DNA of 64,000 nt. Origin: DATEDA01 sp963744255. Lineage in GTDB: Bacteria > Pseudomonadota > Gammaproteobacteria > Burkholderiales > SG8-39. The notes under the pieces were generated by a model that was not told where the DNA came from, did not search any database, and saw only the letters and a list, made by a program, of their open reading frames with translations. Shown piece by piece: positions 8,439 through 16,206 of the stretch (its first letter is position 1; every line of letters begins with the position of its first letter). Made by a program: the position numbers and the translations under genes. The stretch is taken from assembly GCA_963744255.1 (NCBI GenBank), contig CAVUSZ010000023.1:1-64000 (forward strand), in the 5' to 3' direction.

Positions 8439-8456
8439 ATTAGACAAGCGTCTAAT
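8439..8456 (-). promoter_or_regulatory. Palindromic operator upstream of katG
   Basis: ATTAGAC-AAGC-GTCTAAT is a perfect 7-7 inverted repeat with a 4-bp spacer, placed between the Fur-family stop (8475) and the katG start (8384). Its length, AT content and position fit a PerR/Fur-type box, so the neighbouring regulator is its likely ligand. A degenerate version (TAGATTACGTCTGA, 8893-8906) lies just before the regulator's own start and may give autoregulation. Confidence 0.65.
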
Positions 8457-8474
8457 GTTCGGCGACAGAAAAGT

Positions 8475-8882
8475 TCAAGACTTGGCCGGAAGGCGCCGGC
8501 CTCTCATCACTACCGAATAGTCACGCATCTCGAAGCCGGCCAGCGGTTTCGCGTTGCGTATTTCGATCTGGTCCCAAGGAACGTCGTAGATCCGGCCCGT
8601 GTCCTCGTCGATGAAGTGGTGATGGCGCTCCATGTTCGAGTCGAACAGCACGCTGTCCGGCGCGAGGTGCAGTTCCCGCAGCAGACCTTTTTCGACGAAC
8701 AGATGGAGGGTGTTGTAAACCGTGGCCCGGGAGATCATCGGAAAAATTCTCTGCACCCGGGTCCAGACGTGATCCGCGGAAGAATGCTCGTCGGTCGAGA
8801 GAACGTATTTGGCCACGGCCACGCGCTGCGCCGAAGGCTGAATACCGCGCTCCTCGAGGATGCGAATGACGTTCGGCTTCAT
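8475..8882 (-). CDS. Fur-family transcriptional regulator (PerR/Irr-like)
   Basis: 135-residue metalloregulator with the N-terminal winged helix (about 1-80, including SRATVYNTLHLFVEKGLL) and the C-terminal dimer domain starting with the His cluster ERHHHFIDEDTGRIYDV (H87-H89). There are no cysteines at all, so the structural zinc site (two CxxC motifs) of Fur and Bacillus PerR is absent. This, with the HHH cluster, is reminiscent of the rhizobial Irr and CxxC-free PerR-like branch. By context it most likely represses katG from the palindrome at 8439-8456 and responds to peroxide, iron or haem. It is immediately upstream of katG on the same strand. Confidence 0.9.
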   Translation of the reverse strand: MKPNVIRILEERGIQPSAQRVAVAKYVLSTDEHSSADHVWTRVQRIFPMISRATVYNTLHLFVEKGLLRELHLAPDSVLFDSNMERHHHFIDEDTGRIYDVPWDQIEIRNAKPLAGFEMRDYSVVMRGRRLPAKS

Positions 8883-8918
8883 GGGACGCGAATAGATTAC
8901 GTCTGAGACTGGACGATG

Positions 8919-9170
8919 TCAATGGCGATCTATACGCCCTCTGGATGCGGACATCCGCCGCCGAAGACCGATGTCCTCACCTGCAGCGTCCCGCACGATC
9001 GCGAAGCTCAGATCGACGTATAGCCTCGCTCCGCTCTTGTGTACCGAACGGGTGACCAGCGCCCGCCTTCCTAGCCTCGTGCGCCCTGCTTCGATGGCCT
9101 GATGGAACGCTTTCCAATGAGCCGGGCGCAGGCGTTCCGGGATATCTCTTCTGCGGACATGCTCGCAGTT
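8919..9170 (-). pseudogene. PAS-domain sensor protein fragment
   Basis: The frame reads RDIPERLRPAHWKAFHQAIE, then RTRLGRRALVTRSVHKSG and LYVDLSFAIVRDAAGEDIG, a recognisable central and C-terminal part of a small PAS/PAC sensor domain. The N-terminal part is missing: upstream the frame runs straight into a 90-bp repeat copy (9175-9264). The C-terminus shifts into unrelated residues after DIGL. No start codon or ribosome-binding site fits. It is a remnant truncated by the repeat and IS insertions. Confidence 0.65.
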
Positions 9171-9174
9171 CCAT

Positions 9175-9264
9175 GAGCTGTCGGTTGAGATGCCCGACGC
9201 TACTACCGCTTCAGACTGGCTGCCGACGTTCGAGTTCGGCCTGGCGAATGACAGCAGTTGCCTA
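9175..9264. repeat. 248-bp repeat, left copy, outer part
   Basis: This 90-bp stretch is the reverse complement of 15601-15690 with one clear mismatch. The rest of the same copy continues at 10869-11018, on the far side of the IS110 element. The left copy was therefore split by the insertion, while the copy at 15443-15690 is intact and in inverted orientation. Confidence 0.85.
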
Positions 9265-9351
9265 AAGATACTATGAGGGCTGCTCCTGGTTTGGCCCCCT
9301 TGAGTTAAAACGAGAGTTCGCGCAACTCGATTTGACGAAAGGAGGATGCAA

Positions 9352-10485
9352 ATGAATGCACCTGGAGCAGCCCAAGGAAAGCATACGGGAGAAGCATGCG
9401 AGCTGTACATGGCCTTCGAACTGGGTGAGAAGAATTGGAAACTGGCGCTGAGCGACGGGGCACGCAGCCCGAGCCGCTACACGGTGACGGCAGGGGACAC
9501 AGCGGCGCTGCTCGAGTGCATCGCCAAGGCCAAGGCGCGGTGCGAGCTTCCCCCGGGGGCGGGTGTGCACAGCTGTTATGAGGCCGGACGCGACGGGTTC
9601 TGGCTGCACCGCTGGCTGATCGAGCAGGGGATCGACAACATCGTGGTGGATTCTGCGAGCATCGAAGTGAACCGCCGCGCGCGGCGTGCCAAGACCGATC
9701 GGCTGGATGGCGACAAGTTGCTTGCGATGTTGATTCGCTACCACGGGGGCGAGCGCCGCGTGTGGTCGGTGGTGCGGGTGCCCACGCCGGAGCAGGAAGA
9801 TGCGCGCCGCGCGCACCGGGAACTAGGGCGGCTGGGGCGAGAGCGCACCGCCCACATCAATCGGATTCGAGCGCTGCTCGTGTTACAGAACCTGCGGGTG
9901 AAGTATGTCGGCGGGCGCCTGTGGCAGCGCTGGTGGAGCGGCCACGCGGGGCAGCTTCTGCCCGGGGTGCGTGCCGAGATCGAGCGCGAGAGCGCGCGGC
10001 TGTCGCTCGTCCGGGGGCAGATGCGCACGATCGAGGCCGAGCAGCGCCAGGCGGTGGCGGCCGACACCGAACCGCAGGTCGTGCGGCTTGCGCAGCTGCG
10101 CGCGATCGGGATAGGCAGCGGCTGGGTGTTGGTGAAGGAGCTGTTCGGCTGGCGGCGCTTTCATAACCGGCGCGAAGTGGCGGGCTGTCTCGGGCTTACG
10201 CCCTCGCCCTACGCGAGCGGGGAGAGCGAAACCGAGCAGGGCATTTCCAAGGCCGGCAATCGGCGAGTGCGTACTTTGATGGTGGAGCTTGCCTGGAGCT
10301 GGCTGCGCTACCAGCCCGAGAGCGAATTGAGCAAGTGGTTTACGCGACGCTTCGCCGGTGGGGGCAAGCGCCTGCGGCGCATCGGCATTGTGGCGCTCGC
10401 CCGACGGCTAGCGATTGCGCTGTGGCGTTATCTGGAGGATGGGGTGATCCCGGACGGGGCGAAGCTCAAACCCCTCGGCGGGTAG
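9352..10485 (+). CDS. IS110-family transposase (DEDD recombinase)
   Basis: 377-residue RNA-guided recombinase of the IS110 class: an N-terminal RuvC-like domain and a C-terminal Transposase_20 (serine-containing) domain. Visible acidic residues are E77 (CYEAGRDGFW) and D116/D119 (AKTDRLDGDKL). The first position, normally Asp in a GxD motif, is E23 (AFELGEKNW), giving an E-E-D-D set. The C-terminal domain has AGCLGLTPSPYASGESE and GISKAGNRRVRTLMVELAW. The start at 9352 is chosen because AGGAGG ends 6 bp before it; the in-frame ATG at 9346 directly touches that site. No frameshift is seen, so the element may be active. Confidence 0.9.
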   Translation: MNAPGAAQGKHTGEACELYMAFELGEKNWKLALSDGARSPSRYTVTAGDTAALLECIAKAKARCELPPGAGVHSCYEAGRDGFWLHRWLIEQGIDNIVVDSASIEVNRRARRAKTDRLDGDKLLAMLIRYHGGERRVWSVVRVPTPEQEDARRAHRELGRLGRERTAHINRIRALLVLQNLRVKYVGGRLWQRWWSGHAGQLLPGVRAEIERESARLSLVRGQMRTIEAEQRQAVAADTEPQVVRLAQLRAIGIGSGWVLVKELFGWRRFHNRREVAGCLGLTPSPYASGESETEQGISKAGNRRVRTLMVELAWSWLRYQPESELSKWFTRRFAGGGKRLRRIGIVALARRLAIALWRYLEDGVIPDGAKLKPLGG

Positions 10486-10840
10486 GCACTGCAGGTTCGT
10501 TGCCCATAGCGCACAACGGTGCATCATGAGAATTGAAGGTCAACGCGCCCGAACCGGCTGCGGGTTGCCTGCGGGCAACCGTCCGCAAAGATGGGGCGCG
10601 TTGGTAACAGGGGTTTGGACCCAGCGCTTTGCGCGTATGCGGTATGTGGTGACCGGCCTCGTGCCGGCACGGATAGAAGTTACACCGAGCAACGGGCTCG
10701 GAGGCTCTACACACCCCGACCTTGAATCTCAAAAGCATGACTCGGGTCAACGAAAGAGCACTGCAACCGAATCATGGATAACGACGTAACGACGACTGCA
10801 CCAGGAGGAGACAATCCACTGAGGCACTGAACATCTGGAT
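10486..10840 (+). ncRNA. Putative bridge (seek) RNA region of the IS110 element
   Basis: About 355 bp inside the element, between the transposase stop and the inner right inverted repeat, with no credible gene. IS110/IS1111 elements are known to encode a structured guide RNA in their longer non-coding end that pairs with target and donor DNA. This is that end by length. I cannot draw the fold or the guide loops with confidence. The call rests on position and family. Confidence 0.4.
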
Positions 10841-10868
10841 TCAAGGGGGCTTGACAAACGCCCTCATA

Positions 10869-11018
10869 GAAGCGGCCGGTGAGAGTGTCTGGGGCGGGGG
10901 GCCGGTTTACCCTGAAACTTGACGCTCGCAGCAGGTGGCAGCCACCTGCCCTCAACGTTGACCGCCCAACGGCTGCATTCGAAGCCAGCCAACTGTCACT
11001 GTCGACCCAAGTCGGACG
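10869..11018. repeat. 248-bp repeat, left copy, inner part
   Basis: Reverse complement of 15443-15600 with a few mismatches and one missing 9-10 bp segment. It contains two nested palindromes, GCAGGTGGC-A-GCCACCTGC and TCAACGTTGA. Joined to 9175-9264 it rebuilds one full repeat copy interrupted by the IS110 element. Confidence 0.85.
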
Positions 11019-11354
11019 CTAAAAGCTTCTCCGAACCAGTCCTCGCCTCGAAGCCGCCATACCGGACATTCGCACGGTCATCAACTCGCCGGGCGTGTGC
11101 CACGAGGTCGCGTACCATTGGCGCCATGTTGTGGGGGTCATGTGCCCCTGGCGGCCATTCTCGTTTGCCGTGGACTCATCCACATGATGGCCAGCGGGAA
11201 TCGCGAACCTCACCTACGCGGTTGCACTAGCAGCAACAAGCGAGAGTTAGGGCGCCAGCAAGGCAATGACGCGAACTCGGAACGGCCCTTACATGGTATC
11301 TAGGCGTCGCGCGCGATCGAGCGGACGAGTCCACCGGCGGAATAGATTGCACGG
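11019..11354. other. Intergenic, no gene recognised
   Basis: Leader of the YihY-type gene and junk between it and the repeat. GTTAGGGCGCC at about 11246 recalls a cassette core but has an extra G and no partner site. No promoter or reading frame stands out. Confidence 0.4.
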
Positions 11355-12278
11355 ATGACCGTCGACGATCTTTGGGGCGTAATCAAAGCAGCCGTATCGG
11401 GTTGGGTCGATGACTACGCCCAGAGCATGGGCGCTGCTCTCGCCTACTACACCATGTTCTCGATCGCGCCGCTGCTGCTGATTGTAATTTCGATCACTGG
11501 ACTTGTATTCGGCGACGAAGCCGCGCGTGGCGAAATCTTCAGCCAGCTGGAAGGCATGCTCGGCGCCCCTGGCGCGTTGGCGGTGCAGGGGCTGCTCGAA
11601 AGCGTGCGCGAGCCGAGCGAAAGCGTAACGGCCACGGTCTTCGGCGTCGCCCTGCTGCTCATCGGCGCGACCTCCGTCTTCGGCGAGCTACAGGCCGCCC
11701 TCGATCGCATCTGGCGTGCGCCGGTCAGGGCCGGGCGATCTGGATTGTGGGTCTTGATACGCGCCCGATTGCTGTCTTTTGGCATGATTCTGGGAATCGG
11801 GTTCTTGTTGATGGTGTCCTTGGTGGCGAGCGCCGCATTAGCCGCCCTGCAGAAGTGGTGGGGCCCGGTGTTCGGTGACTGGGTGGTGGCGAGCATCATT
11901 GAAGTCGCTTTGAGCTTCCTGGTGTTCACTGTGATATTCGCCCTGATCTACAAAACTGTGCCGCGCGTCCGCATCGATTGGAAGGATGTCTGGATCGGCG
12001 CGGCAACGACGTCGCTGCTGTTCACGGTCGGCAAGGTCTTGATTGGCGTTTACATCGGGAGGAGCGGTATTGCTTCAGGCTTTGGTGCAGCCGCGTCTCT
12101 GGTAGTGGTGCTAGTTTGGGTGTATTACTCGGCCCAGATTTTCTTGCTCGGCGCGGAATTCACGCGCGCGTACGCGCACAAATTCGGTTCCCGCAGAAAC
12201 CTCCCCTCGGAGGACGCCTCCGCCGCGGTCTCTCCAGCGGCACCATCTCCCAACCTCAACAAAGGCGTCTCGCAATGA
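11355..12278 (+). CDS. YihY/BrkB-family inner membrane protein
   Basis: 307-residue polytopic membrane protein of the YihY/BrkB (formerly RNase BN-like) family, function unresolved though often linked to envelope stress or transport. The family start is clear: GAALAYYTMFSIAPLLLIVI (about 26-45). Later come LQAALDRIWRAP, the FALIYKTVPRVRIDWKDVWIG segment (about 195-215) and ASLVVVLVWVYYSAQIFLLG (about 235-255). About six helices are predicted from the hydrophobic runs, and the tail after residue 270 is polar. It stands alone, flanked by repeat and recombinase relics. There is no strong ribosome-binding site before the ATG. Confidence 0.88.
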   Translation: MTVDDLWGVIKAAVSGWVDDYAQSMGAALAYYTMFSIAPLLLIVISITGLVFGDEAARGEIFSQLEGMLGAPGALAVQGLLESVREPSESVTATVFGVALLLIGATSVFGELQAALDRIWRAPVRAGRSGLWVLIRARLLSFGMILGIGFLLMVSLVASAALAALQKWWGPVFGDWVVASIIEVALSFLVFTVIFALIYKTVPRVRIDWKDVWIGAATTSLLFTVGKVLIGVYIGRSGIASGFGAAASLVVVLVWVYYSAQIFLLGAEFTRAYAHKFGSRRNLPSEDASAAVSPAAPSPNLNKGVSQ

Positions 12279-12519
12279 CCTTGGGGAACACGCAAATCCT
12301 TGCGCTTGGATGCTCGCTCGCAGCAGCAATGTCCGCTGTAGGTAAATTTCTGCAGACCGCGTAAACGGCTGGTCGTGGCCGAGACTGCGAATTCGAGGCC
12401 GCGCCGGGAAGCTGCCCTTCGGCGACAGGGCTCGGCCCACTGCCGTCTTGACCCACGGCAAGCGCTTCGATCTCCCAGAGGTGCATCTTCGTTGGCCCTC
12501 AACTTGATGGGAGTCCATC

Positions 12520-13130
12520 ATGGGATCCAACGCCAACGCTGTTCATCGCGAGCCATGGAACAAGGGCAAGATCGTCGGCCAAAAGGCGCCATTCAAGCTC
12601 AAGGACATCTGGGCGCTTCGAGTCCGCCTTCAGATGGAAAGTCGGTGCGCGAGCTTGCGCCTTCAACCTGGGGATCGACAGCAAGTTGCGCGGATCTGGG
12701 CGCTTCGAGTCCGCCTTCAGATGGAAAGTCGTGTGCGCGAGCTTGCGCTTTTCAACCTGGGGATCGACAGCAAGTTGCGCAGTTTGAGATCACGGCGGCG
12801 ACCCGCGAGGCCGTGCAGAAGTGGATCAAGCAAGCGGGGCTGAAGTTCGAGGACTTCGTGTTCCCGAGTCGGATTCACGACTCGCCACATCTGGGGACGC
12901 GGCAGTACGCCCGAATCCTCGAGGGCTGGGTCGAAGAGCTCGGACTTGATCCCGCCGACTACGGCACGCACTCGATGCGGCGAACCAAGGCGACGTTAAT
13001 CTATCGCCGTACAAAGAACCTGCGTGCGGTGCAATTGCTGCTTGGGCATTCCAAACTTGAATCGACTGTGCGGTACCTCGGTATCGAGGTGGACGACGCT
13101 TTGGAGATCTCCGAGCAGACTGAGATTTGA
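12520..13130 (+). pseudogene. Tyrosine recombinase, decayed by duplication and deletion
   Basis: The 5' part reads PWNKGKIVGQKAPFKLKDIW, the N-terminus of a common integrase group. The 3' part, in another frame, reads QFEITAATREAVQKWI, then HDSPHLGTRQYARI, GTHSMRRTKATLIYR and LLGHSKLESTVRYLGI, with the catalytic R, H and Y region. Between them an 87-bp segment is tandemly duplicated (12607-12693 and 12694-12782), the second copy with 2 extra bases, and the middle of the protein (roughly the first catalytic Arg region) is missing. It cannot give a working recombinase. A second fragment of the same family's N-terminus lies at about 15338. Confidence 0.8.
12607..12782. repeat. 87-bp tandem duplication inside the recombinase pseudogene
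   Basis: Both units begin ATCTGGGCGCTTCGAGTCCG and end GACAGCAAGTTGCGC. The second begins at 12694 and differs by small indels that change the frame (89 bp instead of 87). It encodes the segment RVRELALFNLGIDSKLR twice, out of register. Confidence 0.9.
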
Positions 13131-13487
13131 TCGAAACGAAGTACAGGCCGCCCGATAGTTGACACCCAACAAGCCTGTCGGGCGGCCCAGCCCGGTTCGC
13201 CGCGGCCCGGACCCGGCGACGAGGTCATGGCGGGCCAGGCGCTCTCACTGAAAGGCTGCTTCCTGGCCCGGTTGCGTACTCACACTTGCGGCCACAACCT
13301 GTCACTCGGGATCGCACTACACAGCGGTCAGTCAACCGACGTCGCCGAGCCGATGCGGAAGTTCAAATCGCCCACAAGCGGACGTGCACGAAGCTCAACG
13401 CACTGCGCATCAGCGGCGGCCGATGCGTCTACGGTTCATCCTATGGCTTCGCGGTCGTCCGTCGGATGCGCTTGTTAGGGGACACGT
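13131..13487. other. Intergenic with hairpin, no gene recognised
   Basis: A 9-bp stem GCCGCCCGA / TCGGGCGGC (13147-13155 / 13178-13186) follows the recombinase remnant and could have been its terminator, although no T-run follows. The rest to the MgtE-like stop shows nothing recognisable. Confidence 0.4.
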
Positions 13488-14474
13488 TTATCGGACCACT
13501 GCTGCTGCGAGGGCGAAATAGATGAGGATGGACAGCAGATCCTGGATGACCGTTGCGAGGGGTCCGCTACCGAAGGCGGGGTCGCGCCCCGAGGCACTGA
13601 ACAACCAAGGGAGCAGCATTGCTGCGAGGGTGGCCGTGGAGCATGCCGCGAACAGAGCAAGTCCTACCGCCAGTGCGACGGAGGCATCTCCCCACCGCCA
13701 CCAGACGAGCGGGCCTGCGATCACAGCCAATGTGAAGCCGATCACGAGGCCTGCAAGCAGCTCGCGACGGACCATCCGACGCATTGTGACACCGACGGAT
13801 AGACCCCGCACCACGATCGTCTCCGTCTGAGTGCCAACGGCATCAGCAAGGTACACGATCCCGGGTATGAAGAACGCCAGCATCACCGTCTTTTGCAGAT
13901 GGCTTTCGAAGCGAGCGACGAAGTCCGCAGCGAGCAGTGCTCCAGCGAGGCCCACGAGCAGCCACGGAAGGCGGTGACGCAAGCGACGCTCCACCGTTTC
14001 CGTGCTCGTGGTCCTGGCCTGTGAGGTGCTCTTCAAGAACCCTCCGAGACGTGTCAGGTCCTCCTCGTGTTCAGAGAGCAGGATGCCAAGGAGCCGCTGG
14101 GGTGGGATGATGCCGACGAAGCGCCCATCCGCGTCCACCACCGGCAGCGCGGTCTCCTCGTTTCGCACGGCCCGCCACGCGGCAACCTCCTGATCGACAC
14201 CGGGCGAGACAACAGGAACCTCGCGATCAGCCAGGTCGCCGATTAGAGAGTCATCAGGTGCTGTGAGGAGCGCTTCTATCCTCAGGATTCCGAGGAACTT
14301 GCCGCCCTCCTGTACGACGATATGGCTGGCAGTGTCGAACTGCCGGCCCACCAGACCGCGTCGCGCATCGCCTGCCGTGGTCGCCGGAGATACCAACGGG
14401 ACCCTGGTGCTCGCGTGTTCGGCGGCGGTCTCACGCATCACAGGCATGTCGACCGCCGGAGTATCAGCTGACAT
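13488..14474 (-). CDS. MgtE-like magnesium transporter without N domain
   Basis: 328-residue protein with a CBS-domain pair (about 25-145, with VSPGVDQEVAAWRAVRNEET and VVDADGRFVGIIPPQRLL) followed by the MgtE transmembrane domain. That domain shows ADAVGTQTETIVVRGLSVG, the basic RRMVRRELLAGLVIG loop and GSGPLATVIQDLLSILIYFA, matching the pore helices of MgtE. Canonical MgtE is about 450 residues with a superhelical N domain that gates on cytosolic Mg2+; that domain is absent here. The start at 14474 is chosen over 14486 because GGAGG precedes it at good distance. It is an isolated gene in the accessory region. Confidence 0.85.
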   Translation of the reverse strand: MSADTPAVDMPVMRETAAEHASTRVPLVSPATTAGDARRGLVGRQFDTASHIVVQEGGKFLGILRIEALLTAPDDSLIGDLADREVPVVSPGVDQEVAAWRAVRNEETALPVVDADGRFVGIIPPQRLLGILLSEHEEDLTRLGGFLKSTSQARTTSTETVERRLRHRLPWLLVGLAGALLAADFVARFESHLQKTVMLAFFIPGIVYLADAVGTQTETIVVRGLSVGVTMRRMVRRELLAGLVIGFTLAVIAGPLVWWRWGDASVALAVGLALFAACSTATLAAMLLPWLFSASGRDPAFGSGPLATVIQDLLSILIYFALAAAVVR

Positions 14475-14613
14475 ACGCGCCTCCATTCTCCCCGCAGACC
14501 GGGCGCGACGGTGCCCCTAACCGATCCAGGTCACGCGGCCGCCGAGCGGCGAAGCCGCGAGAGTAACGAACAGCGACGCGGTTGGCCGGTCCGCTTCACC
14601 TGTGGGTTAAACC

Positions 14614-14961
14614 TCACTTTGGCTCTCGGTACGACGAAGACATCCGGTAGTGGGGAAAACCAGAGTCGTTGTCCTCGAGCCACGAGAAGACACCACCCTC
14701 TCGTTGAGCGATGTGCTCAAGTTCGGAAACGATAGTTTGCAACATGAGCAGCAAAGCCTGAACGGAGTCAATGCCGGATATTGCGAACGTTTTGGTCCTA
14801 CCCATACCCTCAATCTGATACGAACATCGCCACTCATGGCTTCCATCGACGGGAAATGGCTTTCCAATTCGGACAGCGACAGTCTCAATCGCCCCGTCGG
14901 CGTGAGTTAGCCTGAGGACTCTTTCAGCAATCACTTCTCCGAGTCGAGTCGGCTCGCTCAT
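14614..14961 (-). CDS. Small conserved hypothetical protein (DUF6968-like)
   Basis: 115-residue soluble protein with no signal or membrane segment. The segments ERVLRLTHADGAIETVAVRI, EWRCSYQIEGMG and GIDSVQALLLMLQTI resemble a group of small proteins I recall as DUF6968, of unknown role; this assignment is from memory of the pattern and is tentative. The ATG at 14961 is used because a longer frame upstream has a Cys- and Pro-rich, non-conserved N-terminus. It lies alone between the MgtE-like gene and an IS110 fragment. Confidence 0.5.
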   Translation of the reverse strand: MSEPTRLGEVIAERVLRLTHADGAIETVAVRIGKPFPVDGSHEWRCSYQIEGMGRTKTFAISGIDSVQALLLMLQTIVSELEHIAQREGGVFSWLEDNDSGFPHYRMSSSYREPK

Positions 14962-15092
14962 CGGTGTGTGAGGTCTAGACAGAATGGCTTGACTGCACGG
15001 GGCGGCCTGCCTGCCTGCTAACGTGGGTTGCGTGCGGGAGCACGTAGGGTCACAAGGTTGGCACGGTGGCGACAACCGAATGGAGGGAGGCC

Positions 15093-15337
15093 ATGAGAAA
15101 GTCTAGCGCGCTTCATGTGGGGTTGGATGTGCACGCGAACTCGATCGACGTGACGGTGGCCGAGGCGGGTTCGGGCGGGGAGGTGCGACATGTGGGACAA
15201 CCGGTGGGGATCTCGCCTCGCTAGATCGGATGCTGGATCGCGCGGCTAAAGCTCCCCGATTCGGTGCAGCAAATCGACGAAGCCGGGCCGTGCGGGTTCG
15301 TAATTGCGCGGCACTTGCGCGCGCAAGACATCGAGCC
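15093..15337 (+). pseudogene. IS110-family transposase, 5' fragment with frameshift
   Basis: A good ribosome-binding site (GGAGGGAGG) leads to MRKSSALHVGLDVHANSIDV, the RuvC-like start of an IS110 transposase with the family's first Asp. A stop arises after about 43 codons. In another frame the continuation reads QQIDEAGPCGFVIARHLRAQ, matching the EAGPCG motif of the same family. Homology ends abruptly near 15338, where a recombinase fragment begins. It is a different element from the intact one at 9271-10869. Confidence 0.75.
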
Positions 15338-15432
15338 GGGGAACAAGGGGAAGCTCGTTGGCCAGAAGGCCCCGTTCAAGCTCAAAGAGATCTGGGCCAA
15401 TCGAGTGCGATTGCACCTCAGTGAACTCTCGG
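15338..15432 (+). pseudogene. Tyrosine recombinase N-terminal fragment
   Basis: GNKGKLVGQKAPFKLKEIW is nearly the same as the N-terminal motif of the pseudogene at 12520. It is fused in frame to the IS110 fragment upstream and to repeat DNA downstream, so only about 30 codons survive. Confidence 0.7.
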
Positions 15433-15442
15433 GCGACTTGAA

Positions 15443-15690
15443 CGTCCGGATCGGGTCGACAGTGACAGTTCGCTGGCTTCGAATGCAGCCGTTGGGCGGT
15501 CAACGTTGAGGGCAGGTGGCTGCCACCTGCTCGACGACTGGCGAGCGTCAAGTTTCAGGGTAAACCGGCCCTCCGCCCCAGAAACTCTCACAGGCCGCTC
15601 TAGGCAACTGCTGTCATTCGCCAGGCCGAACTCGAACGTCGGCAGCCTGTCTGAAGCGGTAGTAGCGTCGGGCATCTCAACCGACAGCTC
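15443..15690. repeat. 248-bp repeat, intact right copy
   Basis: Inverted relative to the left copy (9175-9264 plus 10869-11018). It has no gene-like frame. Nested palindromes at GCAGGTGGC-T-GCCACCTGC and TCAACGTTGA are kept. It serves as the empty-site reference for the IS110 insertion. Confidence 0.85.
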
Positions 15691-16136
15691 GTGGCCGACA
15701 GCCGCGGTTCCCTATGTTCGCCGAAAGCGGGTCTTGGAGGAATCAGGCTCTTGCCGCGAAGGGCAGCTTACGGGCTTAGTTGCGAACTCACGCAACCGGC
15801 CAGAAGCGGCTGTACGGCCAAGTCGCTGAGAGCGGGCGTTCGACGGCGGTATCGCCCCCATGCGGCCATTCAAGAAACTGAAACGCCTCAGTTGATCGGT
15901 GGCGCCGCCTAACTTTCGCGAGGTCAGCAAGGAACGTTCTGGGTCGTGAGAATGTAAGCGTGATCCCCCGTGTTACTTCGGCGGACGCTTGGGTTGTCCG
16001 AATGGCCAATATCCGGTGTGCGCGGTACCGAACAGACAGCAGACAACTTTCCCTCGGCACCTACGGTCGGCCCAGTAGCGCTTGGCGTCCCATGAGAGGG
16101 CGACCTCGTGGCAGTAACATCTGACAACGAAACGCA
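15691..16136. other. No gene recognised
   Basis: Degenerate intergenic DNA. A GCCTAAC at about 15906 looks like an attC core, but no matching GTTRRRY with stem is found. No reading frame on either strand resembles a known family. Confidence 0.4.
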
Positions 16137-16206
16137 ATAAACACAAGCAGCAAGGCCACAATCGTTCTCGTCCACGGCGCGTTCGCCGACGGCACCTCGT
16201 CGCGGC
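16137..16206 (+). pseudogene. Alpha/beta-hydrolase N-terminal fragment
   Basis: The frame reads NTSSKATIVLVHGAFADGTS, the start of a common alpha/beta-hydrolase group with the HG oxyanion motif. The codon where the initiator Met should be is ATA, and no ribosome-binding site precedes it. After about 22 codons the match ends. It is a short relic. Confidence 0.5.

Larger units (their letters stand above)
9271..10869 (+). mobile_element. IS110-family element inserted in a repeat
   Basis: About 1.6 kb element. Outer inverted repeats CTATGAGGGC (9271-9280) and GCCCTCATAG (10860-10869) and inner ones GCCCCCTTGA (9294-9303) and TCAAGGGGGC (10841-10850) are perfect 10-mers. Comparison with the intact repeat at 15443-15690 places the insertion at CAGTTGCCTA / GAGCGGCC. 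The few bases AAGATA at the left junction belong either to the element or to the joining event. The short 5' flank (about 80 bp) and long 3' flank (about 380 bp) resemble the IS1111 group, whose guide RNA lies after the recombinase gene. Confidence 0.85.

Noticed and set aside
10526..10789. 87-codon frame after the IS110 transposase
   Set aside because: It lies in the element's non-coding end, has no homology pattern or good start signal, and overlaps the expected guide RNA region.
11246..11256. GTTAGGGCGCC resembling a cassette boundary
   Set aside because: It has an extra G, lacks the core consensus, and no attC precedes it.
15906..15912. GCCTAAC resembling an attC core
   Set aside because: No matching GTTRRRY with internal stems within 150 bp on either side.
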